From positions 124,001-188,000 of the IMG/VR virus record IMGVR_UViG_3300010158_000027: a stretch of DNA of 64,000 nt. One strand, given 5' to 3'. The translations under genes were made by a program, and so were the position numbers. Position 1 is the first letter of the stretch, and every line of letters starts with the position of its first letter. The notes under the pieces were generated by a model. That model searched no databases, had not been told where the DNA came from, and saw only the letters and a program-made list of their open reading frames with translations. Shown here piece by piece: positions 36,084 through 46,883 of this stretch. The stretch is from a virus.

Positions 36084-37922
36084 ATGGCGAATAAAAAAAT
36101 ATCATATACTGAAAGAGATTTTGAAGGGATAAGAAGGGACCTTATGAATTTCACGCAGGAGTACTACCCGGAATTAATACAAAATTTTAACGACGCTTCA
36201 GTTTTTTCCGTACTTATGGATTTAAATGCTGCGGTTGCTGATAATTTACACTTTCATATAGATAGAAGTATACAGGAAACTGTACTACAATATGCCCAAC
36301 AACGATCGTCGGTATTTAATATTGCAAGAACTTACGGTTTAAAGGTTCCGGGGTATCGACCCTCAGTGGCGATTGTTGACATTTCAATTACGGTAAAACC
36401 ATTTGGAGATGCCGAAGATGTTAGATATTTAGGAATTCTAAGATCGGGAGCTCAATTTAACGGTGGAGGAACAACCTTTGAAACCTTATACGATGTTGAC
36501 TTCTCAAGTCAGTTTAACAGAGAAGGGTTCGTTAATAGAACTAAAAAACCAATATTTGACCAAAATAACAATATTGTTAATTATGTAATGACAAAACGAG
36601 AAGTTGTTGTTAATGGAACAACAAAGACGTTTAAAAAAGTAATTAATAGTTCCGATGTTGTACCTTTTTATAGTTTTTTTCTACCCGAAAAAAATGTTTT
36701 AGGGGTGACTTCGGTGATACAAAAAGACGGAACCACCTATTTGAATGTACCAACATATTCTGAATTTGCTGGAGACAACAACAGATGGTATGAGGTTGAC
36801 GCTTTAGTTGAGAATACCGTCTTTATCGAGGACCCAACAAAACCTATAGATAGTGCTGGGGTTAAGGTGGGGAAATACCTTAAAACTGAAAACAGATTTA
36901 TTACTGAGTACACACCTGAAGGGTTTTTAAAGGTACAATTTGGTGCTGGAACAACAACTCCAGATGATCAGTTAAAAAGTTTTACAGCAACTGGGGTACC
37001 ATTGAACTTAGCGAACTATCAAAATAATATTGGTTTGGGATTAACAATTAAACCCAATACCACATTATTCGTTCAATATAGGGTTGGGGGTGGACTGGCA
37101 TCAAATATAGGTGTCGGAGCAATCACACAAGTAGGTACTGTTGATTTCGCAGTTAATGGACCATCAGATCAGTTTAATCGAGATGTTATACAATCATTAC
37201 AGGTAAATAACGTAACTGCGGCTATTGGGGGAGCTAACCAACCAACCATCGAGGAGGTTAGAAATATGGTAACCTATAATTTCGCAGCACAAAAACGAGC
37301 AGTAACCATAAACGACTATAAATCGCTTATTGACACAATGCCTGGAAATTTTGGAGCACCAGCAAAGGTATCTATAAGTGAAGTGGATAATAAAATATCG
37401 GTAAAAATTTTATCATACGATCAAACGGGAGTATTAACTCAGACGGTTTCTAATAATCTAAAAACAAATTTAGCAACATACCTTTCTAAATATAGAATGA
37501 TAAATGACTACGTATCTATTGAAGTGGCTAAAGTAATCGACTTAGAATTTGAAGTATTTGTTGTTCTCGAAAGTGCTGGATCACAATCGGAAGTTATTAC
37601 TCAAGTGATAAATAATATTAGTAATTACATGGCTCCACAATCAAGAGAATTGGGACAAAATGTTAACGTTTCAGACATAAAAGGTAATATCCAAGACATT
37701 TCAGGGGTACACACCCTTTCAGAAATCAGAGTCTATAATAAAGTAGGTGGGCAGTACTCATCTTCTGAAACCTCTCAAAGATATGTTGATAAAGTAACCA
37801 AACAGATAGATTTAATAGACGAGACGATATTCGCCGAACCAGACCAAATTTATCAAGTTAGATTCTCAAACAAAGACATTAAAGTTAGGGTTAAAAACTT
37901 AACTACGGTAGACTTTTCTTAA
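36084..37922 (+). CDS. gp6: Baseplate wedge protein gp6 (J family)
   Basis: 612 residues, close to T4 gp6 (660). The start (ISYTERDFEGIRRDLM) and DASVFSVLMDLNAAVADNL-x-F are typical, as are VNGPSDQFNRD, ATINDYKSLI-like VTINDYKSLIDTMPG, and the C-terminal VNVSDIKGNIQDISGVH. gp6 forms the dimeric ring that clamps the wedges and triggers contraction. Neighbour of gp25 in the same unit. Confidence 0.88.
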   Translation: MANKKISYTERDFEGIRRDLMNFTQEYYPELIQNFNDASVFSVLMDLNAAVADNLHFHIDRSIQETVLQYAQQRSSVFNIARTYGLKVPGYRPSVAIVDISITVKPFGDAEDVRYLGILRSGAQFNGGGTTFETLYDVDFSSQFNREGFVNRTKKPIFDQNNNIVNYVMTKREVVVNGTTKTFKKVINSSDVVPFYSFFLPEKNVLGVTSVIQKDGTTYLNVPTYSEFAGDNNRWYEVDALVENTVFIEDPTKPIDSAGVKVGKYLKTENRFITEYTPEGFLKVQFGAGTTTPDDQLKSFTATGVPLNLANYQNNIGLGLTIKPNTTLFVQYRVGGGLASNIGVGAITQVGTVDFAVNGPSDQFNRDVIQSLQVNNVTAAIGGANQPTIEEVRNMVTYNFAAQKRAVTINDYKSLIDTMPGNFGAPAKVSISEVDNKISVKILSYDQTGVLTQTVSNNLKTNLATYLSKYRMINDYVSIEVAKVIDLEFEVFVVLESAGSQSEVITQVINNISNYMAPQSRELGQNVNVSDIKGNIQDISGVHTLSEIRVYNKVGGQYSSSETSQRYVDKVTKQIDLIDETIFAEPDQIYQVRFSNKDIKVRVKNLTTVDFS

Positions 37923-37973
37923 AATTATTTATTTTGGTGTAAAGATGATTATTATTAAAAATACCAAAATAAC

Positions 37974-37981
37974 TATTTATC
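37974..37981 (+). promoter_or_regulatory. TATTTATC element before giant tail gene
   Basis: TATTTATC, 13 bases before the ATG at 37995. An 8-bp inverted repeat ATTTTGGT/ACCAAAAT (37931-37970, 24-base loop) stands just upstream and may be a weak terminator or an operator. Confidence 0.35.
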
Positions 37982-37994
37982 AACAAAGGGAAGT

Positions 37995-40900
37995 ATGAGT
38001 AAAAACTATAGGTTTAGAACTAAGGTAGGACAAGATAGGGAAGTAAGGTTACAAATCGATCAAGATTTTGATATGATTGAAATCTTATCTTTAAAACTTA
38101 AACAAGAAGATGTCTATACTAGATTTTGCGCTGACTATGGTGTTGTTGCTGGTAGAGTAATAGCTAATGGTGGTTATGGTGTACCAAACGTAACTATATC
38201 AATATTTGTTCCCTTATCTGCTCAAGATGAGAATGACCCGATAATCTCGACATTATACCCATATAAAGATAGTGATCAAAAAAATGAAGATGGGTACAGA
38301 TACAACCTATTACCTTACAAACAAGAGTATGGTGGGCATACACCAACAGGAACCTTTCCTGACATACAAGACATATTAGAAAGAAAGGAGGTACTTGAAA
38401 TATATGAAAAATATTACAAATATACCGTAAGAACCAACGATAGTGGTGATTTTATGATTGTGGGGGTACCTTTAGGTATGCAAAAAATAGTAATGGATAT
38501 GGATTTATCCAATATCGGTTGTTTTTCGCTTAGACCCTCAGACTTAATAAGGATGGGTATGGGTGTTGAAACACAATTTGCGGGTTCACTATTTAGATCA
38601 TCCACAGATTTAGCGACACTTCCACAAATTGTAAATTCTAAAAAAGATATAGAAGTAACATCGTTTTGGGGTGAGAATGAAATTTGTAATGTTGGTATTA
38701 CGAGGGTTGATTTTGATCTTAGAGAGTTAGGTATTAAAATAGAGCCACAAACGATTTTTATGGGGTCTATGGTATCCACCACCGAAGAAGGTGCCTTGGG
38801 TGCCAATTGCAAACCAAAATTCGATAGTGGTAATCTTTGTGACTTAATAAGTGCTCCAGGTAATATATTAGCCATTAGACAAACAATTTATACCGATTCA
38901 ATCGGATATCCAATACTTGAGGAGTTTAAACTACCTGAGGGGGGTATAATTAACGAAGATGGTACTTGGCTTACCGAATTACCGATGAATCTTGATTTCG
39001 TCACAACAAATGAATTTGGAGAGCAAGTCTTTTCTAACGACCCTAAAAATGGGATACCAACAAAAGCAAAATACCGATTTAGAATTCAATATCAGAATGA
39101 GGATGGGGATAATTCGTCAATAATAAGAGCAGATTATTTGGTGCCCAACATCAAGGAATATGGGTGGAAGTCGGGATCATCATTTGAAAATGAACCAACA
39201 TATCCTGATTTACAAAAAAAATCATATGCGTTTAGTTTAGATTGGCAAGACTATGGGGATACAGGAACAACATTAGGACAACAAATAATACAAGAGGCGA
39301 TTAATTGTGATGATAAATTTTTTGAATTTAATTTTAATCGGGTATACACTATAAGTAATTTTATTGATAGATGGAAATGGGGATACAATAGGTCTAGACA
39401 TTTAGGTATAAAAGAAATTACTGATAGAACTTGTAATAGTACCACCAATAAGATGCCAGTTAATGATGGGGTTAGGAACTTCGATTTTATCTTCTTTTTG
39501 TTTAACATACTAATAACAATCGTTAGTCCAATATTTATGACGATTATTGTGATTTATCATTTCATGGCTTTTATCTACCCATATATCAGAAACTTTATAA
39601 ATTTTTTTGTAAAAATAATTAATCCAATAATCGAATTTCTTTGTGAATCGGTTAATTTCTTTAGAAGATTATTTAATAAACCTGAAAAGAACTGCTCATC
39701 CAAACAACTTAACGAATTACCCGAAAAGGTATTCGCAAGACTATCATTACCGATGATGGCGTATCCCGATTGTGAAGCCTGTAGTTGTGAATCCGTACAA
39801 ATGGGTAAGGACCCAAATATTCCTTATAATGATTACACAAACGAAGCGATAAACCAAAGTCAATTAATCGATGTTAATAGTGTTAGTGAGTGGACATGGG
39901 TGGAGACTGAAGAGTATAATAAAATTCAAAATTACTGCGAAACGTTTCCAAAGGGTTGTGGGATTACGTTAGATACATTAACATACGGAATTAATCAAGG
40001 GTTTGCAGGATATTCTGGACCGTTAACCAACGGGAAGTATAAATTACAAAAAACACCAATAACCACTTGGATATCTCAGGATTCTCCAGTTGGTGCACAA
40101 TCATACACCATTCATTGGGCTCAAGTTTTAAACCAAATGAATGCTAGGGAAAGGTATTTTGAAGGTAGTTCAGTTATTACTACCATAGTTAAAAACAAAA
40201 ATTTTTTAAACGTTGAACAACCATCCAACCCAATGAAGGATCAACCTTTAATTTTAATTTGTGATCCAGGAACTTTAGAGAGTATTGGTGGTGCCGGTAC
40301 TTTAATTACGTTTACTAATGTTTTGGACATCAACGACCCAAACATCACAGGATCAACGTTAAACCAATTTAGTACTCAGTCAGTGACGGGAACGTCATCA
40401 TATAGTACGACAGATTTAGTAAATCGAACAGTACAAAATGTGTTACCGGTTTATACTGAAGAAATAGTTGTTGATCGTACGTTAAAATTAAAACTAACAA
40501 AAGAATCACAAGCATATAAATTTAAAGGTGGGGTAGAGTACTTTCAAGTCATTACGGGAAATACATTAGATCATTTTAATCAGTATCTTACAACCCCATT
40601 ATGGACGTCGTTTATTGGTCAATACATATATAGTCCCGGTATGAAATTTAGATGGGGGAAGGGGTTTGGTGAGTACGGTACTTTTGGTAATGCACCAGAT
40701 AATGCCGTCACCTCAATATCGTTTACACCGTCAGAAGATGGGATATTTTTAGGGGGTAAGTTTTTAAAATATGGAACAAATTTTAACCAACATTTAGTTA
40801 AAATTGATACAGCCACTGGGAATGGTTTGGTTTACACACAAAAGACAGTGGGAGATGGAGGATTTACCAAATACGGTGAGGGTGATGGTTTTTTGGGTCC

Positions 40901-43900
40901 TGATTTAGTGAGCGTGGTGGAGTCAACAACATCTGGGGGGTTATTTGTTGGTGGATCATTTGATAGTTACGATGGGGGTAATGGGTCGGGAATGGTTAAA
41001 TTAGCCGCTGATGGAACTTTAGACCCGTTATTCCCCAATTTTGCTGGTTTTACTTCATTCCTTGGTAGTGATTTAATTAAAGTAAGCGATTTAAAAATAC
41101 AGCCATGGGATAATAAAATAATTGTTACGGGATTTTTTGATATGTTTAATTATGTTCCGTTAACTGTACCTCAAGATATTGTTAGATTAAATTCGAACGG
41201 TACTATTGACGGTACATTCGTACCGCCAGCCTCGTTTTCTGATGGGGGTAAAATTGCGATAGACACCGACGTGTTAAGTCCTTATTACCAAAAAATTTAT
41301 ATAACAAGAAACATTACGGGAGGTGCGAATAAATTAAAAAGATATAACACGGACGGAACTGTAGATGCAACATTTAACTGTTCGTTTAACACGACTGTGA
41401 TTACCTCCACAAAAATACAAACAATTAAAATTGATAAAAATGGTAAGTTACTTGTTGGTTTAGATGGTGATTTCTGGTATATCGGAGGAGAACTTGTATC
41501 TGGAATTGTTAGATTAAACCATGACGGGTCATTAGATACTACGTTTAATATGGGGTCAATGGGTGTCCCATCCGGTAAAAAGGTTACCGCAATAGAAGTA
41601 CAATCCGATGGTAAAATTTTGGTTGGGGGGGATTTCACCCAATACAATGGGGTGGATAGATTAAATATTTTAAGATTAATGGATGACGGAACGTTAGATG
41701 GTACGTTTTATTATGGGGCGGATTTTTCTACCAACTTTGGTTCATATGTTTCAGCAATAAAGACACTCACTAACGGTAACATCGTGGTTGGTGGTTTATT
41801 CTCTAATTCAGATAGTACAGCACAAAAAAATGTTAGAGTTTTAAATCCCGACGGAACAAATCGCGCGGGGTTCTCATTTGCATCTCCAACAGCCCCAATG
41901 GATATTTGGAGAAATGTTGCGAGAGGTTATACCGAAACACCACCAGAGGTATTTAGTGGTTTTAAGGGTAAAGAGCTCATATTTTTAACTAGAGGGGTTG
42001 ATCCATACACGGAAAAACAAACAATAGAATATGATATATCTAAATTATTTAATCGACCACCTAATACCCTTAAAGTTAAAGGTGAATATTATTTAAATAT
42101 CCCTATACAAAGTTGTTCACCCGAATCATTAAGTTCCGGAGATTGGGCAATACCTGGAGTTACCCCAGCAACGTGGAGAAGCTCATACCGTACACCCGAG
42201 TCTTTAGATGTTGTGAATAATAAAAACTATAAAATATATCACAAACCTTTTAATGATTTTACAATACAAACGCCATGGACAGCATTTACAAACAACTCTG
42301 TTAAATATTATACATCGACAGATAAATCAAGGGTGACACATAGAGCGTATGACGACGATATATTTACGATATCTGATTTTACGACTAACGGAACTTACTG
42401 CCCTGTTTCATATATAGGAACGAACGGATATAGTACTTTAGGGCAGGGTTGGGGTATTGGTGATCCTCCCGAAACCATAAATCCTACTAGTCCTGTTTAT
42501 CGAAATGGGGTCACATTTGATCAGGGGGCTATCGAAGGGGTATCATTTATTGGTTCTAATATTACCCCTGGAAATATAATAAATTTAGAAGATAGTTCGA
42601 ACTTTATAAGGGTATATGCCCCATCGTATCTGATAGATAACCCAACATATGATGTCACGATGACGGAGAAAGACAGGTTAGTTTTACGAACGGATAGACT
42701 ACCAACATCAACAAATACAGAAATTAACGGTAACACATCATTACCATTGTTTTTAAATGATAATTTTTTCATATATAAAATTTCGGAAGAAGGTGACGTT
42801 TTTGCTGTGGACTTAACCATAAACCAACAAACGGATACCACAAATAATATGCAAGACTTTAGTGGTGATTCGCAAAGTGCGGTTTCAGACGCTATTTTGA
42901 ACAGTTTAACCTGTGAAGGGTTAACTAGTTTACAGTGTTATACAGGTGTTGGTGGAGAATTTAGTGTGGTAACACCATGTGCCGCTAACCATGATGGGGA
43001 TTTAACGAAACAAAGAGTTATTGGAGGATGTTATTATTTTGTTCAGGACCCATATCTGAATATTAATTCAATAAAAGAGGATTTTAAATTCTTCGCCGAA
43101 TGGAAGGCTAGATTTAGGTTGACATTCGCAGCGTGTAGAGGCGTTATCGGCCACGTGTTCCAAAACAATTGGGTTAATGGTATGTTATATGCCTTCTCTT
43201 TCAGAAAGAAAACGTTGTATGACTCTCAGGGCGACGTGAAAAAATACGTCTTTTGTGGTTCGAACGATCCATCATTTAATCCGATAAGACCAAATCAAGG
43301 TCCGATATTTTTTGATAAGGATAGAACATCATTTTTTTATCGATCAACACCATATTCGTATGAAACGGGGAAATTTGTAGGACAAAAACCAAAATATAAA
43401 CAATTATTAGGTTTTGGTTCTTGGATTGATGCTAATTATAAAGGACAAAACGAGAGAAATATATTTTTCCCAACAACTATTATGGATTTAGGACCAAGAG
43501 ACGAATTCACAAAAGAGATTTGCTTTAATCCGCAATTAGATGGTTATTTGGTTGATACAATGAAAACAACGTCGTACAACGACACTAGCGATATTTTATT
43601 GTTTTTTATCTTATCGAGACTATTAGATAGTAATTTTTTGGAGCAATTATTAGGGCTTGGAGATTCTTCGGTTAAAGGGTTATTTAGTCGAAGTGAGGAT
43701 AGGTTAGATGGTGATGCGACACAAATGTTTAGTATAAATTCAGAATATGGTATAGTACCGTTTAATGATGATAACTATAATGATGATGATATATTTTTAT
43801 ATAACACCACAACTTCGACTAATAAATCGGGGTCGGTAATTGGTTTATATTTCTCTTCAGACACAAAAAATAGAATTTTATTAACACCTGGAATATCAAC

Positions 43901-44309
43901 ATACGGGACAGTATTACAACAAAATGGGTATCCAAAAACACAAGAAGTACCTATGTATAAATGGGAAAGTGATTTGACATCCCCATCACCAAGTTTATTT
44001 GGTAGTGAATTAAACGATTGGTATACCGGCATTGAAGGTGGAGGATTCTATTCCGTACCTTACCAAAGTATGCAATTTGATACTGCTGATTATTTTAAAC
44101 CACAAAACGGTACTGGACCATTTAACGGAGCAACGGGGTATATTTATAATTACGATACGGACGGGAACCCAAACCAAAACGTAAAATCGTACCCGGCAGA
44201 TCAATCTAAGAGATTCGTAGTTGGTGCCCCATACCATTTTTATTTTGGATTAGGGAAGGGAAAAAGCGCAATTAACAGGTATATAACTAAATATATTTTA
44301 GGGAAATAA
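37995..44309 (+). CDS. Giant tail/baseplate protein with propeller and hydrophobic insert
   Basis: 2104 residues, in the place of T4 gp7 after gp6. At about 50-180 lies a carboxypeptidase-regulatory-like beta domain (VVAGRVIANGGYGVPNVTIS and FMIVGVPLGMQKIVMDMDL). At about 496-550 is a long hydrophobic stretch (FFLFNILITIVSPIFMTIIV and on) able to form two or more membrane helices. At about 908-1295 are seven repeats of the DUF5122/delta-60 type (for example SDGKILVGGDFTQYNG then DGTLDGTF), one per propeller blade. The rest is beta-rich. It should belong to the baseplate periphery; the mixture of domains suggests a role at the cell surface during infection. Confidence 0.55.
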   Translation: MSKNYRFRTKVGQDREVRLQIDQDFDMIEILSLKLKQEDVYTRFCADYGVVAGRVIANGGYGVPNVTISIFVPLSAQDENDPIISTLYPYKDSDQKNEDGYRYNLLPYKQEYGGHTPTGTFPDIQDILERKEVLEIYEKYYKYTVRTNDSGDFMIVGVPLGMQKIVMDMDLSNIGCFSLRPSDLIRMGMGVETQFAGSLFRSSTDLATLPQIVNSKKDIEVTSFWGENEICNVGITRVDFDLRELGIKIEPQTIFMGSMVSTTEEGALGANCKPKFDSGNLCDLISAPGNILAIRQTIYTDSIGYPILEEFKLPEGGIINEDGTWLTELPMNLDFVTTNEFGEQVFSNDPKNGIPTKAKYRFRIQYQNEDGDNSSIIRADYLVPNIKEYGWKSGSSFENEPTYPDLQKKSYAFSLDWQDYGDTGTTLGQQIIQEAINCDDKFFEFNFNRVYTISNFIDRWKWGYNRSRHLGIKEITDRTCNSTTNKMPVNDGVRNFDFIFFLFNILITIVSPIFMTIIVIYHFMAFIYPYIRNFINFFVKIINPIIEFLCESVNFFRRLFNKPEKNCSSKQLNELPEKVFARLSLPMMAYPDCEACSCESVQMGKDPNIPYNDYTNEAINQSQLIDVNSVSEWTWVETEEYNKIQNYCETFPKGCGITLDTLTYGINQGFAGYSGPLTNGKYKLQKTPITTWISQDSPVGAQSYTIHWAQVLNQMNARERYFEGSSVITTIVKNKNFLNVEQPSNPMKDQPLILICDPGTLESIGGAGTLITFTNVLDINDPNITGSTLNQFSTQSVTGTSSYSTTDLVNRTVQNVLPVYTEEIVVDRTLKLKLTKESQAYKFKGGVEYFQVITGNTLDHFNQYLTTPLWTSFIGQYIYSPGMKFRWGKGFGEYGTFGNAPDNAVTSISFTPSEDGIFLGGKFLKYGTNFNQHLVKIDTATGNGLVYTQKTVGDGGFTKYGEGDGFLGPDLVSVVESTTSGGLFVGGSFDSYDGGNGSGMVKLAADGTLDPLFPNFAGFTSFLGSDLIKVSDLKIQPWDNKIIVTGFFDMFNYVPLTVPQDIVRLNSNGTIDGTFVPPASFSDGGKIAIDTDVLSPYYQKIYITRNITGGANKLKRYNTDGTVDATFNCSFNTTVITSTKIQTIKIDKNGKLLVGLDGDFWYIGGELVSGIVRLNHDGSLDTTFNMGSMGVPSGKKVTAIEVQSDGKILVGGDFTQYNGVDRLNILRLMDDGTLDGTFYYGADFSTNFGSYVSAIKTLTNGNIVVGGLFSNSDSTAQKNVRVLNPDGTNRAGFSFASPTAPMDIWRNVARGYTETPPEVFSGFKGKELIFLTRGVDPYTEKQTIEYDISKLFNRPPNTLKVKGEYYLNIPIQSCSPESLSSGDWAIPGVTPATWRSSYRTPESLDVVNNKNYKIYHKPFNDFTIQTPWTAFTNNSVKYYTSTDKSRVTHRAYDDDIFTISDFTTNGTYCPVSYIGTNGYSTLGQGWGIGDPPETINPTSPVYRNGVTFDQGAIEGVSFIGSNITPGNIINLEDSSNFIRVYAPSYLIDNPTYDVTMTEKDRLVLRTDRLPTSTNTEINGNTSLPLFLNDNFFIYKISEEGDVFAVDLTINQQTDTTNNMQDFSGDSQSAVSDAILNSLTCEGLTSLQCYTGVGGEFSVVTPCAANHDGDLTKQRVIGGCYYFVQDPYLNINSIKEDFKFFAEWKARFRLTFAACRGVIGHVFQNNWVNGMLYAFSFRKKTLYDSQGDVKKYVFCGSNDPSFNPIRPNQGPIFFDKDRTSFFYRSTPYSYETGKFVGQKPKYKQLLGFGSWIDANYKGQNERNIFFPTTIMDLGPRDEFTKEICFNPQLDGYLVDTMKTTSYNDTSDILLFFILSRLLDSNFLEQLLGLGDSSVKGLFSRSEDRLDGDATQMFSINSEYGIVPFNDDNYNDDDIFLYNTTTSTNKSGSVIGLYFSSDTKNRILLTPGISTYGTVLQQNGYPKTQEVPMYKWESDLTSPSPSLFGSELNDWYTGIEGGGFYSVPYQSMQFDTADYFKPQNGTGPFNGATGYIYNYDTDGNPNQNVKSYPADQSKRFVVGAPYHFYFGLGKGKSAINRYITKYILGK
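40718..41880 (+). repeat. Seven DUF5122-type propeller repeats
   Basis: Each unit has a G-(K/N)-(I/L)-(L/F/I)-V-G-G-x-F strand, a Y/F-N turn, an R/K-L strand and DG(T/S)-(L/I)D-x-(T/L)F. Seven copies fit a seven-bladed propeller. Known from bacterial surface and secreted proteins. Confidence 0.8.
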
Positions 44310-46054
44310 TGAGAAAACAAGATGAAATAAGGATTGTTTTAGGTAATAAACGTTTTATTGGGTCGTCTAACCAACCGGTGCAGGTACAATTACCACTTAT
44401 CGGGGATAGAAGAAATTTTGTACAAGGTGATAGATCAAACGTCGTAAACTTACAAGATGTATTTGAAACGGAAAGACAATCGTCCAACATTTTTAGACTT
44501 TCGGGTAAAATTGTTAATATATTTAACAATACCCTTTCAGGAAGAACGGAGTACACACCATTTAAAAATAGTCTATTTTATGTCAACCCAACCACATCCG
44601 TAACAACAAACGTTTGGGAGGGTTACCCACCATATCAAGAATTTGGGTTTATCAGGGAGGATATGGTTAGCGGACATCTAAATTTTGTACCAAAAAGCTC
44701 AACAACCTACAATTGGAGTATATATACGTCGTACGCATTTAGTAGTACAACTAATCAAGTAATGTCGTACACTGACGAAACGTATAACGTTACAAATACT
44801 AATTTTTCCGTATCTGAGGGTGTTCCCTTTGTTATCGATAATGGTGTTTATAATGGGAAGGATTTAGTATATTTTTACTGCGGAACTAACCATAATTTAA
44901 CCCCCGGTCAGTTTGTGAAATTAAATATTACCATTAACGGTAAAAATGTTTTTCAAGTTTATGATGTGGGCGATGGGACATATAATTCCGAGACGCGAGT
45001 TTTTAGTGTGTATAATTTAAAATTTGAACCCACCGATATCCAAACGGGTAAATATGGTAACTTTAAAAGGATATTAACATTAACTAATAGTGCTGAAACA
45101 GAATCAAGATATTACGTTAGGTTACATAAAATCTTAACCACACAAGACGAAACCTTTCTAACTAAAATGGCTTTTGAAAACAACCCATTTCCGATTAAAC
45201 GAAAGTTAGAGTATTCTGGGTTAACACCCAACAACACCCAAAGGGTTTCGGTTAAAGACGGTAGACAAACCTACGGATATACCATAAATAAGGATATAGA
45301 TATAACTAATCTAATCGATAATACTGGTAAACCGATACGTGAGTTATTTGTTTCTATCATAAATAAAGGTTATGGGGGATGGTTTAATAAACCGGACACC
45401 CAAACCAGCGCGATTGATATCGGTTGGGATTTTAATTTTACAAAAACAAATATTAATTACTGGTGGACACACAATTCAAGTAATAATAAAGATAATATTC
45501 CTGTTGACTCTTACATTAAAAATGGAAAAACCTTTTACTATAATAAAACATTAAACGTTGGTGATATAATAAAAGGTGATTTTTGTGAATATAACGATAT
45601 TGAACAAACAGAATACGTGTTATCCGATTTATATCACAAATATAGTTTTAATTCAGAACTTTTTACCCCAAACCATTCCGATAGTGGGGTCGCTTCGTTA
45701 ACTGGGTTTTATAGTGTAATCGATACGATGTTACCTCCAGGGTACTCGTACAAACCACATTATTCAATACCGATTAGGGTTTTTAGTAATTATATTGAGG
45801 CAACAGACATCAATCAAATATCCCAAGTACCATTTCATGCGTATTATTCTAATAATAATGAGGAGTTAATTTGGCGAGACGTTTATACTTATGGTTATAC
45901 GGATAGTGATGGTAGAGGTGTGAATTCCCCATTTATTAACGGGGCACATTACCCATTTGGGGATATAATATTTTTACAACACCCGATGAGTAGAGACACT
46001 AGTGGTTTCTTCACTAACGAAATAAATCAACCAACAACGGATGACTGTGAATAA
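44309..46054 (+). CDS. Tail-tip structural protein of unknown fold
   Basis: 581 residues. Its ATG shares one base with the preceding TAA (TAATG). The start (EIRIVLGNKRFIGSSNQPVQ) and Tyr/Asn/Thr-rich beta character are those of a baseplate or fibre-attachment protein. No catalytic motif. Given by position as a virion protein in the gp7-gp10 region of T4; no equivalence claimed. Confidence 0.5.
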   Translation: MRKQDEIRIVLGNKRFIGSSNQPVQVQLPLIGDRRNFVQGDRSNVVNLQDVFETERQSSNIFRLSGKIVNIFNNTLSGRTEYTPFKNSLFYVNPTTSVTTNVWEGYPPYQEFGFIREDMVSGHLNFVPKSSTTYNWSIYTSYAFSSTTNQVMSYTDETYNVTNTNFSVSEGVPFVIDNGVYNGKDLVYFYCGTNHNLTPGQFVKLNITINGKNVFQVYDVGDGTYNSETRVFSVYNLKFEPTDIQTGKYGNFKRILTLTNSAETESRYYVRLHKILTTQDETFLTKMAFENNPFPIKRKLEYSGLTPNNTQRVSVKDGRQTYGYTINKDIDITNLIDNTGKPIRELFVSIINKGYGGWFNKPDTQTSAIDIGWDFNFTKTNINYWWTHNSSNNKDNIPVDSYIKNGKTFYYNKTLNVGDIIKGDFCEYNDIEQTEYVLSDLYHKYSFNSELFTPNHSDSGVASLTGFYSVIDTMLPPGYSYKPHYSIPIRVFSNYIEATDINQISQVPFHAYYSNNNEELIWRDVYTYGYTDSDGRGVNSPFINGAHYPFGDIIFLQHPMSRDTSGFFTNEINQPTTDDCE

Positions 46055-46883
46055 TAATTATTTTAGAAAAATAGTAACAGGTACTGAGGAGTATATTAAT
46101 ATCCCTTTAGAAATTACTTTCGATATGGAAGGTAGGGGTGATATGATTCGGGAATGGGAGAATGAGGTAATAAAAGACATAATAAATCCAATAAACGATT
46201 TTGAAGTCACTAAATTCGCACACAAAGATTACTACGTACTTGGGGAATTAAAAACGGACATTAATTACGAATTTAACTTTTTTAATTATTTAAACACACC
46301 AATGTCAGCAACTACTAGTGATTGGGGTAGTGATTATCAAAACGCATCGTTTACAGATTCTGAAATCTATTATTTTGCTAATTCATTTAAAAATAGCTTT
46401 TTTAAGTTGGATTTTTATGACACCAACCAAACCGAAAACCAAACAAACCTATTAAGTATAATAATACCAACACAGCAAGGATTAAAGGAACCAGGAACCA
46501 TTGGTCCACCATTAAATCAGACATCAGTTGAGGTGAAAAAACCAAAATTTGTGTTGGACTATGCTGGCGCAGATAAAGAAGGGTTTTATGTGTATGGGTT
46601 AAAAGATAAAAATTATTTAAATAGGACGGAATTTTATGTTAGTGCAAAATTCTTTAACGGAAAAAAGGGACAATTTATTCGAATGATTAATCAACCACAA
46701 TCAACAATGACGGGGTTGAGTAAATTTAACGTAGATAAGACTGAATTGTTTTATTATAAATATGAAATAAATTATGATACTTATGATTATCAGGTATACA
46801 CTTTTAGTAATGGTATAGGTAACATAAAAAGAGTGGGATCGTCTAGTGATCCAATAATGTGGTATGAATATGTTAATCCATAA
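46041..46883 (+). CDS. Structural protein of unknown function
   Basis: 280 residues, starting 14 bases inside the preceding gene. Segments such as EEYINIPLEITFDMEGRGDM and KFVLDYAGADKEGFYVYGLK are beta-like with an acidic N-terminal half. Coupled by overlap at both ends, so probably made in fixed ratio with its neighbours. No family recognised. Confidence 0.5.
   Translation: MTVNNNYFRKIVTGTEEYINIPLEITFDMEGRGDMIREWENEVIKDIINPINDFEVTKFAHKDYYVLGELKTDINYEFNFFNYLNTPMSATTSDWGSDYQNASFTDSEIYYFANSFKNSFFKLDFYDTNQTENQTNLLSIIIPTQQGLKEPGTIGPPLNQTSVEVKKPKFVLDYAGADKEGFYVYGLKDKNYLNRTEFYVSAKFFNGKKGQFIRMINQPQSTMTGLSKFNVDKTELFYYKYEINYDTYDYQVYTFSNGIGNIKRVGSSSDPIMWYEYVNP

Noticed and set aside
37931-37970. Inverted repeat as a terminator
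   Set aside because: ATTTTGGT/ACCAAAAT has a 24-base loop and no T-run after it; left as a possible weak site only.
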